From positions 1,116,001-1,180,000 of the forward strand of contig NZ_LR134533.1 in NCBI RefSeq assembly GCF_900638685.1: a DNA stretch of 64,000 nucleotides, read 5' to 3'. A program made the position numbers and the translations under genes. The DNA comes from Neisseria weaveri (GTDB taxonomy: Bacteria > Pseudomonadota > Gammaproteobacteria > Burkholderiales > Neisseriaceae). Positions 51,039 to 59,794 of the stretch are shown one piece after another (positions within the stretch are counted from its first letter, which is position 1; each line of letters opens with the position of its first letter). The notes under the pieces are model-generated. The model saw only the letters and a list, made by a program, of their open reading frames with translations, searched no databases and was not told the DNA's origin.

Positions 51039-52310
51039 TTAACGCTTAACGGCCTTATCCGCAATATCCTTACGATACTGCATACCGTCAAAATGAACTT
51101 TGCCGAGTGCTTCATAGGCTTTTGCTTTAGCTTCCGCAACACCGTTACCCAAGCCGACAACGCATAATACACGACCGCCGTTAGTAACAATTTGCTGCTC
51201 TGCATTCAATGATGTACCCGCATGGAATACTTTGCCGATTTTGTCGGCTTCCGCCAAACCTGAAATCACATCGCCTTTTTTCGGAGTTTCGGGATAGTTT
51301 TCAGCAGCCAAAACCACACCGACTGCCGTCTGTTCATTCCATTCGGCTTGTACGCTATCCAGTTTGCCTGCCAATGCAGCTTCAAGCAAATCCACCAAAT
51401 CACTATCCAAACGGCTCATAATAGGCTGGGTTTCAGGATCACCGAAACGACAGTTAAACTCAATAGTAAACGGTGCACCGTTTTTATCGATCATCAAACC
51501 GGCATATAAAAATCCGGTAAATTCATGACCTTCAGCTTTCATACCGGCAACAGTCGGTAGAATAATCTCATTCATTGCACGTTCGTAAACTTCCGGCGTT
51601 ACCACCGGTGCGGGACTGTATGCACCCATACCGCCGGTATTCGGACCTTTATCATTGTCCAGCAAACGTTTATGGTCTTGGCTGGTTGCCATCGGCAACA
51701 CATAGTTTCCGTCGACCATAACGATAAAGCTGGCTTCTTCGCCCTGTAGAAAATCTTCAATAACTACGCGCGCACCGGCATTACCCATTTTATTGCCCAA
51801 TAGCATATCATCGATTGCCGCATGCGCTTCTTCCAACGTCATTGCCACAATCACGCCTTTTCCGGCAGCCAAACCGTCGGCTTTAATCACGATGGGCGCG
51901 CCTTTGCCATCAACATATTCATGCGCTTTTTCTGCATTTTCAAATGTCTGATATTGCGCGGTCGGAATATCGTATTTAGCCATAAAGGCTTTGGCAAAAT
52001 CTTTCGAACTTTCCAATTGGGCTGCGTATTGGGTAGGACCGAAAATTTTCAATCCTGCTGCACGGAAATCATTTACAACACCCGCCGCCAATGGTGCTTC
52101 AGGACCAACAACGGTAAAAGCAATATTTTCCTTTTTGCAGAAATCAATCAATTCATTATGTGCGGATAAGGCAATATTTTTTAATTTAGGCTCAACCGCC
52201 GTACCTGCATTACCCGGCGCAACAAATACCGTTTCAACTTTCGGAGATTGTGCCAATTTCCAAGCCAAAGCATGTTCGCGTCCGCCGCTGCCGATAACGA
52301 GTAGTTTCAT
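51039..52310 (-). CDS. purD: Phosphoribosylamine-glycine ligase PurD
   Basis: PurD catalyses the second step of purine synthesis. The 423-residue ATP-grasp protein starts MKLLVIGSGGREHALAWKLA and has VIKADGLAAGKGVIVAMTLE near residue 140 and the GGMGAYSPAPVV signature near 227. It is monocistronic in appearance, with a hairpin after it. Confidence 0.97.
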   Translation of the reverse strand: MKLLVIGSGGREHALAWKLAQSPKVETVFVAPGNAGTAVEPKLKNIALSAHNELIDFCKKENIAFTVVGPEAPLAAGVVNDFRAAGLKIFGPTQYAAQLESSKDFAKAFMAKYDIPTAQYQTFENAEKAHEYVDGKGAPIVIKADGLAAGKGVIVAMTLEEAHAAIDDMLLGNKMGNAGARVVIEDFLQGEEASFIVMVDGNYVLPMATSQDHKRLLDNDKGPNTGGMGAYSPAPVVTPEVYERAMNEIILPTVAGMKAEGHEFTGFLYAGLMIDKNGAPFTIEFNCRFGDPETQPIMSRLDSDLVDLLEAALAGKLDSVQAEWNEQTAVGVVLAAENYPETPKKGDVISGLAEADKIGKVFHAGTSLNAEQQIVTNGGRVLCVVGLGNGVAEAKAKAYEALGKVHFDGMQYRKDIADKAVKR

Positions 52311-52450
52311 GATTTATCCTTAATCAATGCCAATATACGCAAATGAATCGAAGCCCGAATTATAGCCGATTTAACTGCTGAAATCAGCTTGAATGCCGTT
52401 TATTTTACAATTATTCCGATTACAAACAGACTTGACTCGAAATTGAAAAA

Positions 52451-52481
52451 CCAAGGCCGTCTGAAATTCAGACGGCCTTGG
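52451..52481 (-). terminator. Inverted-DUS hairpin after yigZ
   Basis: A 31-bp palindrome with a 15-bp perfect stem and a single-base centre ends directly at the stop codon of the YigZ-like gene. Confidence 0.8.
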
Positions 52482-53102
52482 TTATGAATCTTCTCCAACA
52501 ATCTCACTGTTTACTTCAATAAAACGGGTATGCCGCCAAGCTGCAACACAAGCATCGTAATTAGCTAAAGGAATACGCACTGTCAAACGGCAATCCAACT
52601 GTAAATCCTGTTCGATGACTTCCGCACAATGCTGTTTGGCAATTCTGATAGCGTCATTCAAATGTGGATATTCACAACGGATAAAAACCGTTTTTTCCAC
52701 ATTTTTTTCCACAATCTCCGCTACCGACAAAGCTTCAGCAGTTGCAGTTTTATAAGCATGAATCAATCCGGGTACACCCAATAAAGTACCGCCGAAATAA
52801 CGAACCACCACCACCAAAACATCTGTCAATTCGGCGGAATAAATCTGGCCTAAAATCGGACGGCCTGCACTGCCAGACGGCTCCCCATCATCATTCGCAC
52901 GAAACTGAGTACCTTCAACACCGAGCCGGTAAGCATAACACCAATGCCGCGCTTTATGATGAGCTTCACGCAACGGCTCGACATAACGCTTCACATCCGC
53001 TATCGAATGGATAGGGTAAGCAAAAGCAATAAAACGGCTGCCTTTATCTTTAAACTCGGCTTCTGTCGGAGCAGCAATGGTTTTATAAACAGTTACGGTC
53101 AT
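52482..53102 (-). CDS. yigZ: YigZ/IMPACT family protein
   Basis: The 206-residue protein has the IMPACT/YigZ N-terminal domain with EFKDKGSRFIAFAYPIHSIA, AHHKARHWCYAYRLG and FRANDDGEPSGSAGRPIL, then VVRYFGGTLLGVPGLIHAY. The start at 53102 is chosen for length match to the E. coli protein (about 204) and an AAAAGGA upstream; earlier in-frame starts read through an uptake-sequence pair. The biochemical function of the family is unclear. Confidence 0.9.
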   Translation of the reverse strand: MTVTVYKTIAAPTEAEFKDKGSRFIAFAYPIHSIADVKRYVEPLREAHHKARHWCYAYRLGVEGTQFRANDDGEPSGSAGRPILGQIYSAELTDVLVVVVRYFGGTLLGVPGLIHAYKTATAEALSVAEIVEKNVEKTVFIRCEYPHLNDAIRIAKQHCAEVIEQDLQLDCRLTVRIPLANYDACVAAWRHTRFIEVNSEIVGEDS

Positions 53103-53116
53103 ATTTAAATTCATCC

Positions 53117-53155
53117 TTTTCAGGCGGCCTGATAACAAAACCGGCCGTCTGAAAA
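53117..53155. repeat. Imperfect inverted DUS pair upstream of yigZ
   Basis: A degenerate arm (TTTTCAGGCGGCCTG) faces CCGGCCGTCTGAAAA. It lies in the yigZ leader, not after a gene. Confidence 0.6.
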
Positions 53156-53162
53156 TAAAAGC

Positions 53163-53198
53163 AAAAACTTTATGCAACTTCCATTGCATAAAGTTTTT
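53163..53198 (-). terminator. Strong intrinsic terminator after etfA
   Basis: A perfect 15-bp stem (AAAAACTTTATGCAA / TTGCATAAAGTTTTT) with a 6-base loop lies 27 bp after the etfA stop and between it and yigZ. It ends the etf operon on the minus strand. Confidence 0.85.
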
Positions 53199-53201
53199 GA
53201 G

Positions 53202-53217
53202 TGTTTCACGTGAAACA
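53202..53217. other. parS centromere site 1
   Basis: TGTTTCACGTGAAACA is a perfect 16-bp palindrome and a full match to the bacterial parS consensus bound by chromosomal ParB. It lies 7 bp after the etfA stop codon. A second identical copy is at 56136. Confidence 0.9.
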
Positions 53218-53224
53218 ATAGGAA

Positions 53225-54160
53225 TCAGTTTTTCAACGCTTCAGTCAACTGTGGCACAATTTCAAACAAATCACCCACCAAACCGTAATCGGCAATATTG
53301 AAAATTTGCGCATCCGGATCTTTGTTGATTGCTACGATAACTTTGCTGTCCTGCATACCGGCAATATGCTGAATAGCTCCGGAAATACCGACTGCAATAT
53401 ACAATTCGGGCGCTACAACTTTACCGGTTTGTCCTACTTGATAATCGTTAGGTGCATAATCGGCATCTACCGCCGCGCGCGATGCGCCGATTGCCGCGCC
53501 CAAGACATCTGCCAACGGCGTTAAAACCGCTTGGAATTGCTCTGCACTACCCAACGCCCGTCCGCCGGACACCACTACTTTGGCTTGAGTCAATTCAGGA
53601 CGGTCTGATTGCGTCAGTTTTCGATTAACAAACCGGCTTAAATTTTGAGCAGGCAATGCTTCTACTTGAACGGATTCCGCATTACCGGTTTGTGCATCTG
53701 CGGCATCAAAAGCAGTAGCACGGAAAGTGAGCACTAATTTATCCGCATTGCTTTGAACGGTTTCAAAAGCATTACCCGCATAAATCGGACGGACAAACGT
53801 GGTTTCATCAACCACTTCGGTCAAATCGGAAATCTGCGGAACATCCAATAAAGCAGCTACGCGCGGCAGCAAGTTTTTACCGAAAGCCGTTGCGGCGGCT
53901 GCGATATGTCGGTAATCGCAAGCCAATTTCACCACCAAAGGAGCCATCTCTTCTGCCAATCCCTCGCCGTAATGGCCGGCATCGGCAACCAATACTTTTG
54001 CTACACCGCTGATTTTTTTTGCCGACTCAACTACTGAACCCACAGCTTTACCGGCCACCAAAACGTGAACTTCACCCAGTTTTGCCGCAGCCGTAACCGC
54101 ATGCAGAGTAGCGGGATTTAATTGCTGGTTATTATGTTCTGCAATAATCAATACGCTCAT
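53225..54160 (-). CDS. etfA: Electron transfer flavoprotein subunit alpha
   Basis: EtfA binds FAD and with EtfB carries electrons from acyl-CoA and other dehydrogenases to the quinone pool. The 311-residue protein has the FAD domain VVVSGGRALGSAEQF, GQTGKVVAPELYIAVGISGA near 240 and INKDPDAQIFNIADYGLVGD near 283. etfB precedes it by 11 bp. Confidence 0.96.
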   Translation of the reverse strand: MSVLIIAEHNNQQLNPATLHAVTAAAKLGEVHVLVAGKAVGSVVESAKKISGVAKVLVADAGHYGEGLAEEMAPLVVKLACDYRHIAAAATAFGKNLLPRVAALLDVPQISDLTEVVDETTFVRPIYAGNAFETVQSNADKLVLTFRATAFDAADAQTGNAESVQVEALPAQNLSRFVNRKLTQSDRPELTQAKVVVSGGRALGSAEQFQAVLTPLADVLGAAIGASRAAVDADYAPNDYQVGQTGKVVAPELYIAVGISGAIQHIAGMQDSKVIVAINKDPDAQIFNIADYGLVGDLFEIVPQLTEALKN

Positions 54161-54171
54161 TTCATACTCCC

Positions 54172-54921
54172 TTAAATCACTTTGGCTTCGTTCTTCAGTT
54201 TTTCAACCAATTCACCGACATTGGCCAATTTGATACCGGCTTGGCGGGCTTTGGGTTCGGCAACTTTCAATACACTGATACGGGGAGAAATATCCACATT
54301 TAAATCGGCTGGAGCTAATTTTTCCAACGGCTTTTTCTTCGCAGCCATAATATTCGGTAATTTCACAAAGCGCGGTTCGTTCAAACGCAGATCCGTACTG
54401 ATAACCGCCGGCAATTTGAGTGCAAGCGTTTCTTCGCCACCGTCGATTTCACGGGTAACGGTTACTTCTCCGTCTCCGACTTCCACTTTTGCTGCAAATG
54501 TCGCTTGAGCGGCATTCATCAATGCAGCCAGCATTTGTGCCGTTTGATTGGCATCATCATCAATCGCTTGCTTGCCCAATAATAAAATCTGCGGTTGCTC
54601 TTTGTCGGCAACAGCTTTCAATAGTTTGGCTACGGCCAAAGGTTCGAGTTTTGTATCGGTTTCCACATGAACGGCACGGTCTGCGCCCATTGCCAAAGCC
54701 GTACGCAGCGTTTCTTCGCATTTTTTTTCACCCAAAGAAACCGCAACGATTTCGGTAACCTTACCGGCTTCTTTCAATCGTACCGCTTCTTCAACTGCAA
54801 TTTCATCAAATGGATTCATCGACATTTTGACATTACCGATATCCACATCCGAACCGTCGGCCTTTACCCGGACTTTTACGTTGTAATCCACCACGCGTTT
54901 GACAGCAACCAATGCTTTCAT
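54172..54921 (-). CDS. etfB: Electron transfer flavoprotein subunit beta
   Basis: EtfB (249 residues) binds AMP and completes the ETF dimer. The sequence starts [20 protein letters not shown]. The segment [20 protein letters not shown] and the C-terminal [20 protein letters not shown] are typical. Its start has AAGGAGAACCC immediately upstream. Confidence 0.96.
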   Translation of the reverse strand: MKALVAVKRVVDYNVKVRVKADGSDVDIGNVKMSMNPFDEIAVEEAVRLKEAGKVTEIVAVSLGEKKCEETLRTALAMGADRAVHVETDTKLEPLAVAKLLKAVADKEQPQILLLGKQAIDDDANQTAQMLAALMNAAQATFAAKVEVGDGEVTVTREIDGGEETLALKLPAVISTDLRLNEPRFVKLPNIMAAKKKPLEKLAPADLNVDISPRISVLKVAEPKARQAGIKLANVGELVEKLKNEAKVI

Positions 54922-54978
54922 GGGTTCTCCTTAAACCGGACAAAAATCCGGGATAAAAAATTCAACTTTTCTGCAATA

Positions 54979-55038
54979 CAGGTTTTATAAAAACAAACGA
55001 CCAAATAATCTCGAACCGTGCTGCTTTTATAAAACCTG
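54979..55038. repeat. 60-bp element with 14-bp perfect inverted repeats
   Basis: CAGGTTTTATAAAA (54979-54992) and its exact inverse (55025-55038) flank 32 bp. It lies upstream of etfB and downstream of waaC. It is not a DUS pair. It may be an operator, a terminator for waaC, or a small mobile element; I cannot decide. Confidence 0.7.
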
Positions 55039-55140
55039 CCTGTTTTTCAGACGGCATAATACCGTTCTCAAACAAACAGCCGGTGTTTCTTTTCCATCCA
55101 TATCCAAGCCCGTCCGCTTTTCAACCGTTGAAGAAACCGA

Positions 55141-56109
55141 TTACTGCTTGGCAGAAATACATTTTTTCAAGCTCAGATAAACTTCTTCAGGCTTGGGAAT
55201 TTGACCGATATTCCCCAAATTTTGCGCCCAATCCGAAGTTTGAACACCGGTTTTAACAGGGTCGGTGTCGGTATAAATCCCTATAACCGGTTTATCCAAA
55301 GCATTTGCCAAATGTAAAAGCCCAGTATCCACACCGATAATGCCTTCCGCTTTATCCAATAAATAAGCAGCCTGAAGCAGATTCATTTTTGGGCATACTT
55401 TGGCAAAAGGCAGTTTGGCAGCAATCGTTTCGGCTCTTAGCTTTTCAGTTTCATTTCCCCAAGGCAGATACACCTCAAGGCCGTCTGAATCATAAAGCTT
55501 CTGCAAACATGACAACCAATATTCAAGCGGCCATAATTTACTGTCGCGACTGGTTGCATGAAGTGCTACATAATACCGATCCGGCAAACCTTCGATTTTT
55601 GCTTCAATAGGCACATGCAAACCAAAACGGACAGGTTGATCAATCCGATAGCCGAACACCTGGGCAAACAAGGCCCGATTCCTCCATACCGCATCACGGC
55701 CTTTGGGAACGGAAAAAGTTTGATTATACGCCAAAGCAGCAAAAGCTTCACGAGCGCTGTGGAAATCCAAACCCTTAACCGGCGCATTAGAGATTTTGGC
55801 AAATACGGCACTTTTAAACAGACCTTGGCTGTCTAAAACAAAATCAAATTTTTCTCTCTGCAAGTCTTGTTTCAACCGACGCATTTCCTGCCAGGTTTCC
55901 GGTTTGGCCAACTGCTTACGCCACTGCCGCCAACGCATCACATGCACTTTTTTTACCAAAGGATGCAATCTGGCAATATCGGCAAAACCCGCTTCGCACA
56001 ACCAATGCAATTCAATATCCAAACCTTGCCGTTTCAAATCTTCAACTGCCGGCAAAGTGTGGATTAAATCACCCATACTGGAAAGGCGGACGAGCAGGAT
56101 TTTCATCAT
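55141..56109 (-). CDS. waaC: LPS heptosyltransferase I WaaC
   Basis: WaaC adds the first heptose to Kdo in the LPS/LOS inner core. The 322-residue GT9-family protein has KILLVRLSSMGDLIHTLPAV at the N-terminus, YYVALHATSRDSKLWPLEYW near residue 179 and GVDTGLLHLANALDKPVIGI near 258. The gene can start at either of two adjacent ATG codons (56109 or 56106). The second parS site lies 26 bp upstream of the start. Confidence 0.93.
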   Translation of the reverse strand: MMKILLVRLSSMGDLIHTLPAVEDLKRQGLDIELHWLCEAGFADIARLHPLVKKVHVMRWRQWRKQLAKPETWQEMRRLKQDLQREKFDFVLDSQGLFKSAVFAKISNAPVKGLDFHSAREAFAALAYNQTFSVPKGRDAVWRNRALFAQVFGYRIDQPVRFGLHVPIEAKIEGLPDRYYVALHATSRDSKLWPLEYWLSCLQKLYDSDGLEVYLPWGNETEKLRAETIAAKLPFAKVCPKMNLLQAAYLLDKAEGIIGVDTGLLHLANALDKPVIGIYTDTDPVKTGVQTSDWAQNLGNIGQIPKPEEVYLSLKKCISAKQ

Positions 56110-56135
56110 TCGATTCCGTTTGTTTTTAAAATTGA

Positions 56136-56151
56136 TGTTTCACGTGAAACA
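56136..56151. other. parS centromere site 2
   Basis: A second perfect TGTTTCACGTGAAACA palindrome, extended by a matched A/T pair on each side. It lies between waaC and pncA, 2.9 kb from site 1. Confidence 0.9.
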
Positions 56152-56163
56152 TTTAATTATAAC

Positions 56164-56799
56164 TTATTGATTATTAATAAATTTATTAATTTGTTCCGCA
56201 TTTTTCAAAATAAGGGCACCATGTTCGGCCATTTCTTGCCAAGCCTGTTTGATGGTTTCTTCGGCAATACCGCGACAAGCAGCTTCATTAACGATAACTT
56301 GCCAATCCCCACCTTTTAAAAGCTGTAAAACCGTTGTTTTTACACAATAATCCGTAGCCAAACCGCCTACAATCACGGTTTTTGCCGTTTTACTGTGCAG
56401 CCATTCCAGTAATCCCGTGCTCAGTTTTTCTTCGATATCGTGGTAACACGCTCCGTAAGGATGAAGCTCGGGATCCACGCCTTTCCAAACACAATAATCG
56501 TATTCGGAAACATCAGGCAAACCGTCGAGCAATTCGTAACCTTTTGTGCCGACCATAGCATGGGAAACCCATGTTACGTCAGCATTAGGCAAGCCGGTCG
56601 GTTTCAACATATCAGCAGGATTATCTACCAGCCATTTGGAAAACGGACTGTGAGCGTCTTTACTCATTACCCTCAAATCCGCCAATTTTGCTTGGGCGTT
56701 TAATTCATCCACAATCGTATCGCCGCCAGCGACCGGCAATTCGTCCGGGCACAAAGGCGTAAATGTTTTCTGCGCATCCACATCAATAGATACAATCAT
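56164..56799 (-). CDS. pncA: Nicotinamidase (isochorismatase family)
   Basis: The 211-residue protein has the isochorismatase fold, with IVSIDVDAQKTFTPLCPDEL at the N-terminus, SKDAHSPFSKWL as the metal-binding segment near residue 46, CVWKGVDPELHPYGACYHDI with the catalytic lysine near 108 and GGLATDYCVKTTVLQLL with the catalytic cysteine near 152. It would convert nicotinamide to nicotinate for NAD salvage. The specific substrate rests on similarity. Confidence 0.88.
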   Translation of the reverse strand: MIVSIDVDAQKTFTPLCPDELPVAGGDTIVDELNAQAKLADLRVMSKDAHSPFSKWLVDNPADMLKPTGLPNADVTWVSHAMVGTKGYELLDGLPDVSEYDYCVWKGVDPELHPYGACYHDIEEKLSTGLLEWLHSKTAKTVIVGGLATDYCVKTTVLQLLKGGDWQVIVNEAACRGIAEETIKQAWQEMAEHGALILKNAEQINKFINNQ

Positions 56800-57008
56800 G
56801 TTTTCTTATCCTCAATCTGCGTAAAGCAAGAGCTTTTCATTATAGCAAACAAACCGGCCTTAGATACTTTGCAATATCTGCCGTTTGGTTTTCTATAAGT
56901 TTGCCGTCAGATTAAGGCCGTCTGAAAATTTGAATACCGCGGTCTTATATCAAAAACCGGTTTACCTGCTATACAATCTCAATTTATCCACATTTTTCAG
57001 ACGGCCTT

Positions 57009-57689
57009 ATGCAATACACTATTGAATCCATCGCTACCGTACATTCTCCTTATAAACAAAAATTCGGTATCGCCCGCCAACCCGGTTTGGTTCCTGCCGC
57101 AGAAATCTGTATAGAACTGCATTCCGATTTCCATATCGATTGCGTCAGAGGTTTGGAAAATTTCGAATATGTTTGGATAAGTTTTATTTTTCATGGAGTG
57201 CTGGGTGAAGGATGGTCGCCTTTGGTTCGTCCTCCCCGCTTGGGCGGTAAACAGAAAATGGGGGTATTTGCCACCAGAAGTCCGCACCGGCCTAATCATA
57301 TCGGTTTGTCTTTATTGAAGTTGGAACGGATTGAAAACGGAAAAAATATCCGTTTGTATTGCAGCGGTGCCGATTTATTGGACGGTACGCCGGTCATCGA
57401 CATTAAACCTTATATTCCTTTCGTTGAAGCCAAACCGAAAGCAGCCAGCGGATTTATCAACGGTAAACCCGATGAATTAAATGTTATCTGGCAACCGCAA
57501 TGTGCAATAAACCGATTGTCTGAGAAAGAACAGACCCTTATTTTGCAAAGTATTGCTCAAGATCCCAGACCGGCGTATCAAAATATTCCCGAACGAGTTT
57601 ACGTTATGGATATTCTACAATACGAAGTGAAATTTCAAATTCGAGACAATACTGCCGAAATTATTGATGTTATTCAAAAAACCAATTAA
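57009..57689 (+). CDS. trmO: tRNA (m6t6A37) methyltransferase TrmO
   Basis: TrmO (TsaA/VirR family) methylates t6A37 in some tRNAs. The 226-residue protein starts IESIATVHSPYKQKFGIARQ and has RGLENFEYVWISFIFHG near residue 47, FATRSPHRPNHIGLSLLKL near 93 and SGADLLDGTPVIDIKPYIPF near 121. It works downstream of TsaC, encoded 6 kb away. A DUS core and a TTATCCACA box lie just before its start. Confidence 0.92.
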   Translation: MQYTIESIATVHSPYKQKFGIARQPGLVPAAEICIELHSDFHIDCVRGLENFEYVWISFIFHGVLGEGWSPLVRPPRLGGKQKMGVFATRSPHRPNHIGLSLLKLERIENGKNIRLYCSGADLLDGTPVIDIKPYIPFVEAKPKAASGFINGKPDELNVIWQPQCAINRLSEKEQTLILQSIAQDPRPAYQNIPERVYVMDILQYEVKFQIRDNTAEIIDVIQKTN

Positions 57690-58140
57690 GAAATAAAATG
57701 TTTGTTCATTTAAAGTGTTGATGGATTTATGAGGCCGTCTGAAAATTTCAGACGGCCTTTGTTATTAGGTTTTTTATATAAATGGGTATTTTTAAAAAAT
57801 ACAGTTGTTTTTATTCTTAAATAAAAATTAAAAATAAACAGATGAATAAGATGAACAGCATATTTTAATGTGGATAACTTATTTTTTTAAATAAAAACAT
57901 AAGTTTAAAAACCAAAAAAACCTAGGGATAAGTTGACGGTTCATTTGGGAAAAAACGGTATAAAAATCTTTGCAATCTGTTTTGGTGTGGATAACATTAT
58001 TTTATCCACCTTTAAAACGACAGTTTTCAGACGGCCTTTGACTGTTTAATAACCTTATAAGTAAATACTATGAAAAAGATTAGATAACTCCTATATTTTT
58101 ATCGTATTATCCTTGCAATATCATCAACAAAGGACTTGCC
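57690..58140. other. AT-rich region between trmO and lpxC with DnaA-box-like motifs
   Basis: This 451-bp gap has no gene. It holds the trmO terminator, TGTGGATAA at 57869 and 57986, and TTATCCACC at 58002, in a very AT-rich setting. A single uptake sequence sits near 58026. It includes the lpxC promoter, which I cannot place. Confidence 0.5.
57732..57758 (+). terminator. Inverted-DUS hairpin after trmO
   Basis: A perfect palindrome of two uptake sequences lies 42 bp after trmO. Confidence 0.75.
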
Positions 58141-59058
58141 ATGCTGCAAAGAACATTAGCCAAATCCATCAGCGTAACCGGAGTTGGCCTTCATTCCGGC
58201 GAACGCGTTGCCCTTACCCTGCACCCTGCGCCTGAAAACAGCGGCATTACTTTCAGAAGAACCGATTTATCTGGCGATCAGGCAGAAAAAATCGCCTTAA
58301 CGCCTTATCTGATTAACGACACCCGTTTGTCTTCAACAATAGTTACCGATAACGGCGTCAGAGTCGGCACCATCGAACATATCATGTCCGCATTGGCCGC
58401 TTATGGTGTGGATAACGCATTAATCGAGTTGAATGCACCGGAAATTCCGATTATGGACGGCTCAAGTCTGCCGTTTATTTATCTGCTGCAAGATGCCGGA
58501 ATCGTCGATCAAACCGCACGCAAGCGTTTTTTGAAAATTTTAAAGCAAGTGGAAGTGAAAGAACCCGGAAAATGGGTTCGTTTCAATCCCTACAACGGTT
58601 TTAAAGTAACGCTGACCATCGAATTCGACCACCCGGTTTTCAACCGCAGCAGCCCGACTTTTGAAATCGATTTCGCCGGAAAATCCTATGTAGACGAAAT
58701 CGCACGCGCCCGTACTTTCGGCTTTATGCAGGAAGTCGAGCTGATGCGTTCCCATAATTTGGGTTTGGGCGGTAATTTGAACAATGCCATTGTGATTGAC
58801 GACACCGATGTTTTAAATCCGGAAGGTTTGCGTTATCCCGATGAATTTGTCCGCCATAAAATTTTGGATGCGATCGGCGATTTATATATTGTCGGCCACC
58901 CGATTATCGGCGCGTTTGAGGGCTACAAATCCGGTCATGCCATCAACAATGCTTTGTTGAGAGCCATTTTAGCCGACGAAACTGCTTATGAGTGGGTGGA
59001 ATTCCAAGATGAATCCGATCTGCCGCCGGCATTTCACAGTTTGTCGCAAGCAGCTTGA
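58141..59058 (+). CDS. lpxC: UDP-3-O-acyl-N-acetylglucosamine deacetylase LpxC
   Basis: LpxC catalyses the committed step of lipid A synthesis. The 305-residue protein starts MLQRTLAKSISVTGVGLHSG, has the zinc ligand region VGTIEHIMSALAAYG near residue 76, the RTFGFMQEVELM segment near 192 and FVRHKILDAIGDLYIVGHPI near 238. The length is typical. A perfect hairpin with a T-run follows. Confidence 0.97.
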   Translation: MLQRTLAKSISVTGVGLHSGERVALTLHPAPENSGITFRRTDLSGDQAEKIALTPYLINDTRLSSTIVTDNGVRVGTIEHIMSALAAYGVDNALIELNAPEIPIMDGSSLPFIYLLQDAGIVDQTARKRFLKILKQVEVKEPGKWVRFNPYNGFKVTLTIEFDHPVFNRSSPTFEIDFAGKSYVDEIARARTFGFMQEVELMRSHNLGLGGNLNNAIVIDDTDVLNPEGLRYPDEFVRHKILDAIGDLYIVGHPIIGAFEGYKSGHAINNALLRAILADETAYEWVEFQDESDLPPAFHSLSQAA

Positions 59059-59072
59059 GTAAACTTAATGCG

Positions 59073-59097
59073 AGGCCGTCTGAATTTCAGACGGCCT
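59073..59097 (+). terminator. Inverted-DUS hairpin after lpxC
   Basis: A perfect palindrome followed by seven T lies 14 bp after lpxC. Confidence 0.85.
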
Positions 59098-59479
59098 TTT
59101 TTATACACATCAATCTTAAAACAACTATGTTTAAACCATGTTGATAAAATAGTTTACTGATTGAAAAATAGGAAGAAAAAATCAAATGCTTAAAGTTTAA
59201 CCATATAAAAATACACGGATTCTGTTTATTCCGCTCTGAACGGATTGTGGAAAAATATCTTAAGATTTTATTTAATTTGAAGTTTTTTACATATGATTAA
59301 AATATAGTCAATAAGGAAAGCTGTAAACATCCTCTCAAATAAACAAGCAAACAGCTTTATATTGCGACTGTTCTGTATAGATTAAAAACCGTGCTGCTGA
59401 AAGCATGCTACATAACTGTTTTGTTTTACTTCATTCCGCAAAGGATAAATGCCCGTTCAAACTGTGTACGGCAATGTTT

Positions 59480-59606
59480 TTATCCACAGAAAAATTTCAA
59501 ACCATAAAATTATCCACAATAACAAACATAGACCAAGCCGTATTGTCCCGATACTTTTATACCGTTTATCTAAATGAAAAATATAATAAAAATACAGTTA
59601 TCAACA
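59480..59606. repeat. Cluster of DnaA-box-like motifs
   Basis: Two perfect TTATCCACA and one TTATCAACA occur in 127 bp, all on the same strand and upstream of an AT-rich tract. Confidence 0.6.
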
Positions 59607-59794
59607 GATAAATTCCTCACTCTACATCAAAATCTTTTTATTATTTAATATTTATTTAATTAGTTATTTCATGCTTAAGGCCGTCTGAAATTTTTTTACA
59701 AAAATATCAAATAATCCAGATATTAGAGATTGTTTAATAACAGGCAATCAGTTAAAGTACCGACCATATAATTTCACATACTTAAGGAAACCTG

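Larger units (their letters stand above)
59059..59794. other. 736-bp AT-rich gap between lpxC and gnd; candidate replication origin
   Basis: No convincing gene lies here; a 68-codon frame at 59405-59611 shows no family signature. It carries TTATCCACA at 59480 and 59510, a near-match TTATCAACA at 59598, then a run of A/T-only sequence (about 59630-59680) and a single uptake sequence near 59688. Clustered DnaA boxes beside an AT-rich tract is the general form of oriC, but no dnaA gene is nearby. Confidence 0.4.

Noticed and set aside
59405..59611. 68-codon open frame in the lpxC-gnd gap
   Set aside because: It has no ribosome-binding site or family signature, and it spans the DnaA-box-like cluster. 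AT-rich composition with chance openness explains it.
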